Below, in pieces: positions 18,272-29,100 of a stretch of DNA of 64,000 nucleotides (positions are counted from its first letter, which is position 1; every line of letters begins with the position of its first letter). The position numbers were made by a program, and so were the translations under genes. The DNA lies in contig NZ_JAOOPY010000020.1 in assembly GCF_025486315.1 (NCBI RefSeq), forward strand, positions 20,506 through 84,505, given 5' to 3'. Below the pieces are notes generated by a model. That model was not told the origin of the DNA and did not search any database. It saw nothing but the letters and a program-made list of their open reading frames with translations. Source of the DNA: Variovorax sp. N23 (GTDB taxonomy: Bacteria > Pseudomonadota > Gammaproteobacteria > Burkholderiales > Burkholderiaceae_C).

Positions 18272-19081
18272 TTACTGCAGCTTGGGCAGGTCGGCGCCCA
18301 GCCACTTTTGATACAGCTTGTTGAGTTCACCGTTGGCGGTGTTCTTCGCGACGAAGTCGTTCACGGCCTTGGTCAGCTCGTCCTGGCCCGGACGCATGGC
18401 GATGCCCATGGCCTGCTGCATCAGGTTGAACTTGTTCTCGAAGGTGTTCGGCGGCACGCGCTTGGCGATCTGCGCGGCCACGGTGACCGAGCAGCCGATG
18501 GCGTCGACCTGGCCCGACATCAGCGCCTGCATGGCCGATGCGTCGTCGTCGAAGCGGCGGATCTCGGTGCCTTCCGGTGCAGCCTTGGTCACGGCGACGT
18601 CCTGCGTCGATGCGCGGGCCACGCCGATGCGCTGACCCTTCAGGTCGGCACCGGACTTGATGTTGGCGCTGGTCTTGCCGTACAGCACGATGGTCGCGGC
18701 GGCGTAGGGCGTGGAGAACTGCACCTGCTTCGCGCGCTCGGGCGTGACGGCCAGCGAGGCGACCAGCAGGTCGACCTTGTTGGTCAGCAGGAAGGGAATG
18801 CGGTTCGGGCCGGTGACCGGCACGATGTTGGCCTTGACGCCCCAGTCCTTGGCCAGCAGCTTGGCCACGTCGGCGTCGTAGCCGTCGGGTTCGTTCTTGG
18901 CGTTGGTCGTGCCGTAGGGCGGGAAGTCGACCAGCATGCCGATGGTGATCTCGCCCTTCTTCTTGATGTCGGCCACCGACTGCGCGGCGGCGAAGGGGGC
19001 GAAGACGGTGAGCGCGGCGCCCAGGCCGAGGGCGGCCAGTGCGGCGGTGGTGCTGCGGCGGGTGGTGTTGAACGAGGTCAT
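18272..19081 (-). CDS. PAAT-type ABC transporter substrate-binding protein
   Basis: A 269-residue periplasmic binding protein of family 3. The signal peptide covers about residues 1-34 (TTAALAALGLGAALTVFAPF, cleavage after AAAQ). Mature motifs are GEITIGMLVDFPPYGTTNAK, EPDGYDADVAKLLAKDW and RIPFLLTNKVDLLVASLAVT. In amino-acid binders an Arg and an Asp contact the alpha-carboxylate and alpha-amino groups; NRIPFL and FDDDASAM lie near such positions, but ligand preference is not readable here. Context suggests a sugar acid. It lies 21 bp before the ATPase gene. Confidence 0.91.
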   Translation of the reverse strand: MTSFNTTRRSTTAALAALGLGAALTVFAPFAAAQSVADIKKKGEITIGMLVDFPPYGTTNAKNEPDGYDADVAKLLAKDWGVKANIVPVTGPNRIPFLLTNKVDLLVASLAVTPERAKQVQFSTPYAAATIVLYGKTSANIKSGADLKGQRIGVARASTQDVAVTKAAPEGTEIRRFDDDASAMQALMSGQVDAIGCSVTVAAQIAKRVPPNTFENKFNLMQQAMGIAMRPGQDELTKAVNDFVAKNTANGELNKLYQKWLGADLPKLQ

Positions 19082-19129
19082 GTCGAAGTCTCCTAGGTTG
19101 GGATCGAAACGGGAAAGATGAAAGCGGTG

Positions 19130-19783
19130 TCAGCGTGCGAGCGCGAGGTTGCGCTTGCGTTCCATGCGGGCCGCCAGCAGCGACAGCGGCCAGCAGATCG
19201 CGAAGTAGATGGCGGCCACGGTTGTGAAGACGTACAGCGGCTGGAAGGTCGCGTTGTTGATGATCTGCCCGGCGCGCGTGATCTCGGTGAAGCCGATGAT
19301 GGCCGCCAGTGAGGTGCCCTTGATGATCTGCACCACGTAGCCGACCGTCGGCGCCAGCGCGATCTTGAAGGCCTGCGGCAGCACCACGTCGCGCATGCGC
19401 GAGGCGTACTTGAGGTTGAGCGCATGCGCCGCCTCGATCTGCCCGCGCGGGATCGCCTCGATACAGCCGCGCCAGATCTCGCCCAGGAAGGCCGCACTGT
19501 TGAGGATGAGCGCCGCGCCGGCGGCGATCCATGGGTTGATGTCCAGCCCCAGCACCGGGGCGCCGAAGAAGATCAGGAAGAGCTGCAGCAGCAGCGGCGT
19601 GCCCTGGAAGATCTGGATGAAGCCGATGGCGAGGCCGCGTGCGGTCTTGCTCTCGGACGTGCGGGCCAGCGCGATGACCAGGCCGAGGATCGCACCGCCG
19701 ACGAAGGCGATGGCCGACAGCGCCAGGGTCCACTTGGCGGCTTCGAGGATGAAGAGGAATTCGGGATAGCCGAAGGTACGCAT
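19130..19783 (-). CDS. PAAT-type ABC transporter permease (second subunit)
   Basis: A 217-residue inner-membrane permease with about five helices. It has the family segments FIQIFQGTPLLLQLFLIFFG, LNSAAFLGEIWRGCIEAIPR and GQIEAAHALNL, followed by the EAA-type loop and the helix VGYVVQIIKGTSLAAIIGF. It pairs with the other permease (19799-20470) to form the heterodimeric pore. There is a 15-nt gap to the upstream permease stop and 48 nt to the binding-protein start. Confidence 0.92.
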   Translation of the reverse strand: MRTFGYPEFLFILEAAKWTLALSAIAFVGGAILGLVIALARTSESKTARGLAIGFIQIFQGTPLLLQLFLIFFGAPVLGLDINPWIAAGAALILNSAAFLGEIWRGCIEAIPRGQIEAAHALNLKYASRMRDVVLPQAFKIALAPTVGYVVQIIKGTSLAAIIGFTEITRAGQIINNATFQPLYVFTTVAAIYFAICWPLSLLAARMERKRNLALAR

Positions 19784-19798
19784 GAGTGTTCTCCGGGC

Positions 19799-20470
19799 TT
19801 ATCGACGATCGGGGTAGTTGAGCGTGCGCTGGTAGATCAGCTTGAACAGGGCCGAGAAGGCCATCGCCAGCACCAGGTAGATGGCGGCGACCACGATGTA
19901 GATCTCGAAGCTGCGGAAGGTCTGCGACTGCAGGTTGGCCGCGACCGAGGTCAGGTCGTCCGCCGAGATGACCGACACCACCGCCGAGCTCAGCATCAGC
20001 AGGATGAACTGGCTGGTGAGCGCCGGGTAGATCGCCTTGAGCGCCGGCTTGATGATGATGAAGCGGAAGATCTCCCAGGGCTTGAGGTTGAGCGCCCTGC
20101 CCGCCTCGATCTGGCCACGCGGGATCGACTCGATGCCGGCGCGGATGATCTCCGTGGCATACGCGCCGAGGTTCACCACCATGGCCGTCAGCGCCGCCGT
20201 GTAGGGCGACCAGCGCAGCCCGATGGCCGGCAATGCGAAGAAAAAGAAGAACAACTGCACCAGGAACGGCGTGTTGCGGATCACCTCGATGTAGGCATTG
20301 ACGATGAAGCGCAGCCAGCTCGGCCCGGAGGTCTTGCCCCAGGCGCAGAACACTGCCACAACGAGGCCGAGCGCGGTGGCGATGAGCGACAGCTGGACGG
20401 TGATCCAGGTGCCCTTGAGCAGCAGCGGCCAGGCCGCGAAGACCGCGTCGAACTGGAATTGGTAATTCAC
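19799..20470 (-). CDS. PAAT-type ABC transporter permease (first gene of the kgu-like operon)
   Basis: The 223-residue permease starts with GTG (VNYQFQFDAVFAAWPLLLKG), a normal N-terminus for this family; a longer frame reaching 20602 would add 44 non-conserved residues and would run through the PtxS operator, so I reject it. Family segments are YIEVIRNTPFLVQLFFFFFA, LGAYATEIIRAGIESIPRG and QIEAGRALNLKPWEIFRFII. It is the promoter-proximal gene of an eight-gene minus-strand operon that ends with ptxS. The PtxS palindrome lies 48 bp upstream of the GTG. Confidence 0.9.
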   Translation of the reverse strand: MNYQFQFDAVFAAWPLLLKGTWITVQLSLIATALGLVVAVFCAWGKTSGPSWLRFIVNAYIEVIRNTPFLVQLFFFFFALPAIGLRWSPYTAALTAMVVNLGAYATEIIRAGIESIPRGQIEAGRALNLKPWEIFRFIIIKPALKAIYPALTSQFILLMLSSAVVSVISADDLTSVAANLQSQTFRSFEIYIVVAAIYLVLAMAFSALFKLIYQRTLNYPDRR

Positions 20471-20517
20471 GGAATAGGCCCCGCGGACAGGGATCGGTGC
20501 ATGGGCTGAGCAGTGTA

Positions 20518-20531
20518 TGAAACCGGTTTCA
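20518..20531. promoter_or_regulatory. PtxS operator upstream of the transporter-kgu operon
   Basis: The sequence TGAAACCGGTTTCA is a perfect 14-bp palindrome. It is identical to the published PtxS recognition sequence of Pseudomonas. It sits 48 bp before the GTG of the first permease gene, where a repressor could block the promoter. The ptxS gene is the last gene of the same operon, so an autoregulatory loop released by 2-ketogluconate is predicted. Confidence 0.88.
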
Positions 20532-20699
20532 GACCGGCATCGGTGTTTACCCTGCATGCCAGAAGACCGCGGGTTCAAGGCTCGCCCACGGCCCGCTGCC
20601 ATCCTCCGTCACGCCCTTGGCCACGCCATGTTTCCCCGAGCGAATCCTCCTCGGCATCGAGTTGCAATAGTTGAGAAAATGTTACAGTAGGAAACAATC

Positions 20700-22310
20700 A
20701 TGAACCAAATGCGCCGACGGGATTTGCACTCGGTCGGCACCGCTCCCGCCCTCACCGAGACCTCCGTGACACGTCCGACCTCCGCACTCATCCCGCGCGC
20801 CGCTCCTGCCCTCGCCCTCGCCAGCGCCCTCCTGTTGATCACCGGTTGCTCATCGCTGACGCTCGACAGCGCCAGATTGAGCGCCGCCGAGGTGAAGTCC
20901 ACCCTCGCGGCCGACAGGGAGGCGCTCGCGCGCGATGTCGAACCGCTCGCCGGGCCGCTGACGATGGAAGGCGCGGTGGCTCGTGCCATCAAGTACAACG
21001 CGGATCGCCGTTACCGTGCGATGGAAGAGGCCGTCGCCATGGGCGCCTTCGAGGTCGGCCAGTTCGACATGCTGCCCAAGGTGATCGCCTCGGCCGGCTA
21101 CCGCAACCGCAGCAACGACCTGATCACACGCAGCACCGACTCCGTCACGGGCCAGCCTTCGCTCGCCAACCCGTACATCTCGTCGAGCCGCGAAGCGTGG
21201 ACCGGCGACGTCGGCATTTCCTGGAGCCTGCTCGACTTCGGCCAGAGCTACTACGCGGCGAGGCAGAACGCCGACCGCGTGCTGATCGCGGGCGAGCGCC
21301 GTCGCAAGGCCCTGCACAACCTGATGCAGGAAGTGCGCGCCGCCTACTGGCGCGTGGTCGCAGCACAGCAGTTGCTGCCCGTGCTGCGCACGACCATCAC
21401 CGACTCGGAAGCCGCGCTGCAGGATTCGCAGAAGGTCGAGGCCGCCAAGATCCGCTCACCGCTGGAACCGCTGCGCTACCAGCGGCAGCTGCTGGAGAAC
21501 CTGCGCCTGCTGGAGCTGATCGAGCAGGAGCTGTCCACCGCGCGCGTGGAACTCGCCTCGCTGACCAACCTGCCGCTCGCGAGCACCTTCACCGTGGTCG
21601 AACCGGCCGCCGACAACAACGGCGGCTGGCTGCAGCAGCCCGTCGAACAGCTCGAGGAGTTCGCGCTGATGCGCAACCCCGATCTGCGCGAAGGCATGTA
21701 CAACGCCCGCATCGCGCAGCAGGAAACCCGCCGCACGCTGCTCAAGCTCTTCCCCGGGGTGTCCTTCAACTACGGCTTCCGCAGCAGCAGCGACTCGTAC
21801 CTCATCCACCGCCAATGGACGGAGACCGGCGCGCAGATCTCCTTCAACCTGCTGGGCCTCTTGTCCGCGCCGGCCCAGATGCGCCTGGCCGACACGGGGG
21901 TCGCGCTGGCCAACCAGCGCCGCATGGCCACGCAGATGGCCGTGCTCACGCAACTGCACATCGCCCGCCTGCAATATGCGAACGCGACGAGCCAGCTGGC
22001 GCGCGCCGATGCCATCGTGGGCGTCGACAACCGCCTGGCACAGCAGGTGGCCAACCAGGAAGAAGCCCGGAAGATGACGGTCCTGGACCGCGTGTCGCAG
22101 CAGAGCGCGGCGGTGCTGTCGCAGCTGCGCCGCTACCAGGCGCTGTCGAACAGCCAGGCCGCGGCATCGCGGCTGCAGGCCACCCTGGGCCTCGAACCCG
22201 TGGTGCCCGACGCGGCCACCACGCCGCTGTCGGACCTCACCACCGCCGTGGCGGCCTCGATGCAGTCCTGGAACCGGGGGCAGCTGCCGCCGGCCGAGGC
22301 CGCACCGTGA
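20700..22310 (+). CDS. TolC-family outer membrane lipoprotein
   Basis: A 536-residue TolC/OEP-family protein. A long N-terminus (residues 1-35) leads to a hydrophobic segment and lipobox LLITGC at about residue 50, so the mature protein should be lipid-anchored like OprM/CusC. Two OEP repeats follow: the first with RYRAMEEAVAMGAFEVGQFD, VGISWSLLDFGQSYYAARQN and long helices, the second with MRNPDLREGMYNARIAQQET, ISFNLLGLLSAPAQMRLADT and coiled-coil helices. It would form the outer-membrane duct for the HlyD-type adaptors next to it. An AT-rich stretch at 20660-20699 (TTGCAA then TACAGT, 15-bp spacing) may be the promoter. The stop overlaps the next gene by 4 nt. Confidence 0.88.
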   Translation: MNQMRRRDLHSVGTAPALTETSVTRPTSALIPRAAPALALASALLLITGCSSLTLDSARLSAAEVKSTLAADREALARDVEPLAGPLTMEGAVARAIKYNADRRYRAMEEAVAMGAFEVGQFDMLPKVIASAGYRNRSNDLITRSTDSVTGQPSLANPYISSSREAWTGDVGISWSLLDFGQSYYAARQNADRVLIAGERRRKALHNLMQEVRAAYWRVVAAQQLLPVLRTTITDSEAALQDSQKVEAAKIRSPLEPLRYQRQLLENLRLLELIEQELSTARVELASLTNLPLASTFTVVEPAADNNGGWLQQPVEQLEEFALMRNPDLREGMYNARIAQQETRRTLLKLFPGVSFNYGFRSSSDSYLIHRQWTETGAQISFNLLGLLSAPAQMRLADTGVALANQRRMATQMAVLTQLHIARLQYANATSQLARADAIVGVDNRLAQQVANQEEARKMTVLDRVSQQSAAVLSQLRRYQALSNSQAAASRLQATLGLEPVVPDAATTPLSDLTTAVAASMQSWNRGQLPPAEAAP

Positions 22311-23071
22311 GCGTCGCTGCAAGCCTGCGGTGGTCGCTGGCCGCCTGGAGTCTGGCGATGGCGTGCACGCCGCCGGTCTGGGCCGCCAGCGAGACGGCGC
22401 TCGACATGCGCGAGATCCGCGCGCAGCTCGCCCCCCGGCGCTACACGACGGTGGCCGCCGAGATCGGCGCCAAGATCACGCGCCTGCCGGTCGTCGAGGG
22501 CTCGGCCTTCCGGCAGGGGCAGGTGCTCGTGCAGTTCGACTGCTCGCTGCAACAGGCGCAGCTGGCCCGCGCGCAGGCCGCGCTGATGGCCGCCGACACC
22601 AACTGGCGCGGCAACCAGAAGCTGGCCGAACTCAATTCGGTCGGCACCGTCGAGCTGGAGATGTCCAAGGCGGAGACGCTCAAGGCCCAGGCCGAAGTCG
22701 CCGCCAACCGCGCGCTGCTCGGCAAGTGCCAGGTCGCCGCGCCGTATGCGGGCCGCGTCGCCGAACAGAAGGTGCGTGAACAGCAGTACGTGCAGCCCGG
22801 TCAGGCGCTGCTCGAGATCCTGGACGACAGCACGCTCGAGCTCGAGTTCATCGTGCCTTCACGGTGGCTCGTCTGGCTGCGCAACGGCTCGACCTTCCAG
22901 GTGAGCATCGACGAGACGGGCAAGACCTACCCGGCCAAGGTGCAGCGCATCGGCGCGCGGGTCGACCCGGTCACGCAGTCGATCAAGCTGAACGCGGTGA
23001 TCGACGGCCGCTTCGCCGAGCTCATGGCCGGCATGAGCGGCAAGGTGCTGATCGCGCCGCCGGCACGCTGA
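22307..23071 (+). CDS. HlyD-family periplasmic adaptor
   Basis: A 254-residue adaptor with a signal peptide (SLAAWSLAMACTPPVWA, cleavage before ASETALD). The split lipoyl domain is visible in AEIGAKITRLPVVEGSAFRQ and GQVLVQFDCSLQQ, then a short coiled coil (LARAQAALMAADTNWRGNQK) and the second half GRVAEQKVREQQYVQPGQAL, with beta-barrel and membrane-proximal parts at the end. It is short, as in CusB/MacA-like minimal adaptors, and probably periplasmic rather than membrane-spanning. The GTG start sits in the GTGA overlap with the TolC-like gene, so the two are coupled. Confidence 0.87.
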   Translation: MSVAASLRWSLAAWSLAMACTPPVWAASETALDMREIRAQLAPRRYTTVAAEIGAKITRLPVVEGSAFRQGQVLVQFDCSLQQAQLARAQAALMAADTNWRGNQKLAELNSVGTVELEMSKAETLKAQAEVAANRALLGKCQVAAPYAGRVAEQKVREQQYVQPGQALLEILDDSTLELEFIVPSRWLVWLRNGSTFQVSIDETGKTYPAKVQRIGARVDPVTQSIKLNAVIDGRFAELMAGMSGKVLIAPPAR

Positions 23072-23146
23072 GGCCTTGCCCGACCCCATCCCCGCGGAGA
23101 TTCCGCGCCCAGTCCCTGCGCCACGGTGCGCCCCGAGGAGCCCCTC

Positions 23147-26100
23147 TTGTCCCCTTCGACCCCGTTCCTTTCGCGCATCGCCGGGCGCACCACGACGCAA
23201 CGGCCCCTGCGCCGGACCTCGCAGCTCCTGTCGCTGGAGCAGCGCTTCATGTTCGACGGCGCGGCCGTCGATGCGGCACACGCCGCCGAGCCGGCGCATG
23301 ACAGCGCACCGCCGCCCGTGCCGCCCGCTGTCGAGGTGCGCGCGCCTGAGCCGGCGCGCGACCAGGGCAAGAAGGAAGTGGTGCTGGTCGACACCTCGCT
23401 GGCCGACTACAAGACATTGGAAGCCGGCGTGCGCGAGGGCGTCGGCATCGTCGAGTTCGACGGCACGAAGGACGGCCTCGCGCAGATCGCCGCCTGGGCC
23501 GCCAGCCAGGAAGGCTACGATGCCATCCACATCCTCTCGCACGGATCGGAAGGCGTGATCAACCTCGGCAGCATGCAGCTTAACCAAGCGTCGCTGGTGA
23601 GCTCCGCCGTGCAAACCGAACTGACCCGGCTGGGCCAGGCGTTGAGCACCGACGGGGACCTGCTGTTGTATGGCTGTGATGTCGGCGCCGGCGCCGGCAG
23701 CGCGCTGCTGTCGGGCATCGCGAAGGCCACCGGCGCCGACGTCGCCGCCTCGACCGACACCACCGGCGCCGCGCGCCTCGGTGGCAACTGGACCCTGGAA
23801 GCGCACGACGGCACCATCGACGCGCGCGAACTGGCGCTGACGCAGTACGACGGCGCGCTGACGCTGGTGCCTTTCATCTACGGCACCGACGCCGACGAGT
23901 CGATGCCGCGCACCTCCATCGTCAAGACCGTGTCCGGACACAACATCACCTTCACCGGCCCGGAGATGTACCTCTTCGCCAACGGCACTCCGGACGACGG
24001 TCTGTATCCCTACGCCTCCGACGGCAGCAACGGAGTGAGGCTCACCGTCACGGCCGCGGCCGGGTACTCCTTCGACATCAGCTCCTTCGGCGTCCAGGCC
24101 ATCAGCGGGGCGGTCAATTTCAACATCACCTGGGCCGACGGCACCACCTCGTCCTTCACCCAGAGCGGCTTCAACATGGCTGGCGTGGTCTCGACGGTAT
24201 CGGGCTTCAACACCGCGCTCGACGACATGCGCAGCGTCACGATCACATCGAGCGACTACACGACCTTCCAAAACTTCAACATCACCGACGTCAAGCTGCT
24301 GCCGCCAGTCGCGAAGGTCAACAGCGCGAGCCTGGGGGCTGACACTGGGACTAGCGGCAGCGACTTCATCACCAATACGGCTGCCCAGCTCATCAGCGGC
24401 ACGCTGTCGGCCAACCTGGCCAGCGGCGAAAAGGTCCAGGTTTCCTACGACAACGGCAGCACCTGGAGCGACGCCACCACCTATACGGTCGGCACCGCCG
24501 CCTGGAGCACCACCACGACGCTGGCCGGCAACGGCACTTTTGTGGCCCGCGTGGCCAATGTCGATGCCACGAGCACCGCCTACACGCACACCTACACGCT
24601 CGACACCGCCGCACCGACCACCAGCTTCAGCGGCATCGCGCTGTCGGCCGATACCGGCACCAGCAGCACCGACCTCATCACCAAGACCGCGTCCCAGACC
24701 ATCACTGCCACGCTCAGCGGCGCGCCGGCCGGCACCGACGTCGTCTGGGGTTCGGTCGACGGCGGCAGCAGCTGGATCGACATCACCAGCAAGGTCAGCG
24801 GCACCACGCTGAGCTGGAACGGCGCCACGCTCGGCGCCGGCAGCAACTCGATCATGCTCAAGGTCACCGACGCCGCCGGCAACGACAGCTCGCTGAGCTT
24901 CCAGAACTACACCCTCGACACCACCGCGCCCACCAAGAGCGTGGCCACGGCCGCCTTCTCCAACGACAGCGGCAGCTCCTCGACGGATTTCATCACCAGC
25001 CAGGCCGCGCAAACCGTCAGCGGCACCCTGTCGGCCAACCTGGCCAGCGGCGAGACCGTCTATGTCTCGCTCGACAACGGCGCCACCTGGAGCGCCGCCG
25101 CGGCCACCGTCGGCACCAACGCCTGGTCGCTGGCCGGCCGCACGCTGACTGCCAGCAACACGCTCAGGGTCAAGGTCAGCGACACCGCCGGCAACGACGG
25201 CGCCGTGCTGTCGCAGGCCTATGTCTACGACACCACCGCGCCGACCACCACTTTCGGCGGACTGGCGCTGTCGGCCGACACCGGCGCCAGCAGCAGCGAT
25301 TTCATCACCCGCACCGCGGCGCAGACCATCAGCGCCACGCTGAGCGGCACGCTGGCCGGTGGTGACATCCTGTACGGCTCGCTCGATGGCGGCGCCACCT
25401 GGACCGACATCACCGGCAAGCTCAGCGGGATGACGCTGACGTGGAACGGCGTCACCCTGGGCAGCAGCGACACGCTGCAATTGAAGGTGGTCGACGCCGC
25501 CGGCAACGAGGGCGCCGTGCGCAGCCGGGCCTATGTGCTCGACACCAGCGCGCCGGCCACACCCGGCACCCCGGTGCTGGCCAGCGGCAGCGATGGCGGC
25601 ATCTCGAACAGCGACGGCATCACCAACGACAGCACACCGACCTTCACGGGCACCGCGGAAAGCGGCAGCACCGTTAGCGTCTACGACGGCGCGACGCTGC
25701 TGGGCACCGTCGTGGCCACCGGCGACAGCTGGAACTTTACCGCCGGCTCACTGAGCCAAGGCGGACACACCATCACCGCCGTGTCGACCGACACGGCCGG
25801 CAACGCCTCCGCCGCCTCCGCCGGGCGGACCATCACCATCGACACCACCGCACCGGCGGTCAACTCCGTCGCCGTGCCGGCCAACAACACCTATTACAGC
25901 GGCGACGCGCTGGACTTCACTGTCAACTTCAACGAAGCGGTCATCGTCGACACCACCGGCGGCACGCCGCGCATCGCCATGGTGGTCGGCGCCACCACGC
26001 GCTACGCCAGCTATGTGGCGGGCTCGGGCAGCAGCGCACTGATCTTCCGCTACACCGTGGTCAATGGCGACACCGATAGCAACGGCATCACGGTCGGCGC

Positions 26101-29100
26101 ACTGTCGCTCAACGGCGGCTCGCTGAGAGACACCGCCGGCAACGACGCCACGACCACGCTCAACAGCGTCGGCAGCACCGTCACGGTACTGGTCGACGGC
26201 TCGCAGCCGAGCGTCACCGCCATTGGCGCCAGCACCGCCGACGGCAGCTACGGCGCCGGTGCCGTCATCACCATCACCGTGGACTTCAGCAGCGCGGTCA
26301 CGGTCGACACCAGCGGCGGCACGCCGACCCTGGCGCTCGGCAGCGGCGGCAGCGCCACCTACACCGGCGGCTCCGGCAGCAGCACCCTGAGCTTCAGCTA
26401 CGTCGTCGCGGCCGGGCAGAACAGCGCCGACCTCGACTACAGCGCGAGCAGCGCGCTGGCCCTGAACGGCGCGACGATCACCGAAGTCGGCGGCGCCCAG
26501 CGCAGCGCCTCGGTGGTGCTCGCCACCCCTGGCACGGCCGGCTCGCTGGGCGCCAACAAGAACATCGTCATCGACACCGCCGCGCCCACCACCACCGTGG
26601 CCGACGCCGCCTTCTCGGCCGACAGCGGTTCCTCGGGCAGCGACTTCGTCACCAACACCGCCGCGCAAACCATCAGCGGCACCCTGTCGGCCAATCTGGC
26701 CAGCGGCGAGCACGTCTACGTCTCGCTCGACAACGGCGCCAGCTGGGCCCAGGCCGCCGCCAGCGCCGGCAGCAACAGCTGGTCGCTGGCCGGCCAGACG
26801 CTGACCGGCAGCAACACCCTGCGGGTGCGTGTGGTCGACGACGCAGGCAACATCGGCGCGGCGTATGCGCAGGCCTATGTGCTCGACACCACGGCGCCGA
26901 GCACCGGCTTCAGCAACGTCGCGCTGTCGGCCGACACCGGGGTGCCCGGCGACCTGATCACGAACACCGCCGCCCAGACCATCAGTGCCACGCTGAGCAG
27001 CGCGCCGGCCGCCGGCGACGTGGTCTATGGCTCGCTGGACAACGGCGCGACCTGGACCGACATCACCAGCCAGGTCTCCGGCACCACGCTCAGCTGGACC
27101 GGCGTCACGCTGGCGGGCAGCAACACGCTGCGGCTGCGCGTGACCGATCAGGCCGGCAACAACGGGGCCGCCACCAGCCGGGCCTATGTGCTCGACACCA
27201 CCGGCCCGACGACCAGCGTGGCGAGCGTCGCCTTCTCCGGCGACAGCGGCGCGTCGTCCACCGACTTCATCACGAACATCGCGGCGCAATCCGTCAGCGG
27301 CACGCTGTCGGCCAACCTGGCAGCGGGCGAGACCGTGATGGTCTCGCTCGACAACGGCGCGACCTGGAGCGCCGCCACGGCCACCGTCGGCAGCACCGCC
27401 TGGTCGCTGGCCGGCCAGACGCTGAGCGCCAGCAACACCCTGCAGGTCAAGGTGGTCGATACCGCCGGCAACGACGGCGCCGTGCTGTCCCAGGCCTATG
27501 TCTACGACACGGCGGCCACGGTCCCGACCGTCGACCCGCTGTCGACGACCAGCCTCACGCCGGTTCTCGGCGGGACGGCCACGCTGGCCGCGGGCGAGAC
27601 GATGACCGTGAGCGTCGGCGGCGCCACCTACGACGTCACGCCGACGGCGGGCGCCTGGCGCCTGGACCTGTCGACGGCCGTACCGGTCAGCGGCACGCTG
27701 ACGCTGGCGCTGAACCAGCGCTACGAGGTGGTGGCGTCCGTCACCGACCTCGCCGGCAACAGCGCGGCCGACGCGACGGTCGGCGAACTGACGCTGGGCA
27801 CGGCGCCCGCCACCACGGTCACGGGCGTCGCGTTCTCGGCCGACCAGGGCGCCAGTGCCAGCGACTTCGTGACCAACGCCGCCGGCCAGACGATCAGCGG
27901 CGGCCTCTCCGCGGCGCTCGCGGCCGGCGAGTCGGTCCAGGTGTCGCTCGACGGCGGCAGCACCTGGCGCCCGGCGGCGGCGACCGTCGGGTCGACGCAG
28001 TGGTCGATCGACGCCACGCTGCCGGCGGGCAGCGGCACCCTGGCGGTGCGCGTCTCCAACGCGATCGGCGGCGGCACGTCGTACCGGCAGGCCTACGTGC
28101 TGGATACGACGGCGCCCGCCAGCACGCCCGAAGGCATCGTGCGAACCGCCGACGGCGTCGTGCAGGGCAGCCTGTCGGCGCCGCTGAGCGCGGACGAAAC
28201 CCTGTTCGCCTCCCGCGACGGCGGGCAGAACTGGTTCGCCGTCGCGGTGGATGCCGACCGCCGGGCCTGGTCGCTCTCCGGCGCCGGCGATGGGGCGATC
28301 CAGCTGCGCGTCACCGACCTGGCCGGCAACACCGGGCCGCTGCGCGACGTAGCCGCTGTGACAGCGCCCGCTCCGGCTCCGGCTCCGGCCCCGACCCCGG
28401 CCCCGGCCCCGGCCCCGGCTCCCGCCGTCCCGCCCCCCGTCTTCCAGACGCCCCCACCGCCCGTGTCGGAACCCTGGCTGCCGCCTGCCATGCCGCCGTC
28501 CGCGCCCTCCGCGGCCGGCAGCACGTCGATCGGCGTGCCCCTCGCGCCGCAGGAGGCGCGTGGGGTCGACGGCTGGCAATCGCCCCTGCTGCAGCGCGAC
28601 ACGCTGCAGCCCGGTGCCGTGCTGCGCGGTGGGCTCGTCGAACTGCTGGCCGTCATGCCCGGGCCCGACGGCTCCTTCGTGCGGCCGGACCAGGCGCTGT
28701 CCGGACCGGGCCCCATGACCGCAGCCGATCGCGCCGACCGTGGCGAGGTGCTGCTGGCCAGCGCGCCGATCCAGGACCTCACCGTGCGCAGCGGCGGCCG
28801 CATCGACTTCCAGCTGGGCGCGGACACCTTCGTGCACGGCGTGCCCGGCGCCGTGCTGCAGCTGAGCGCGAGAACCGCCGACGGCAGGCCGCTGCCGGCG
28901 TGGCTCAAGTTCGATGCGCGCACCGGCCGCTTCGAAGGCGTGCCCCCCTCGGGCTTCAGCGGGACGCTGACGGTGCAGGTCATGGCGCGCGACGCCCAGG
29001 GTCGCGAAGCGCTTCAGACCTTCAGGATCGTCGTCGAACGCGACGGCCGTGCGCGTGTCGCCCTCGAGGCCGGCGGCCGCAGCAGCCTGAACCAGCAACT

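Noticed and set aside
20471..20602. Longer N-terminus for the first PAAT permease
   Set aside because: The extension is not conserved in character and would be encoded across the PtxS operator; the GTG at 20470 gives the normal family start.
24310..28120. Possible CRISPR-like repeats
   Set aside because: Units are about 300 bp, in frame and coding for Ig-like domains, with no short repeat-spacer pattern.
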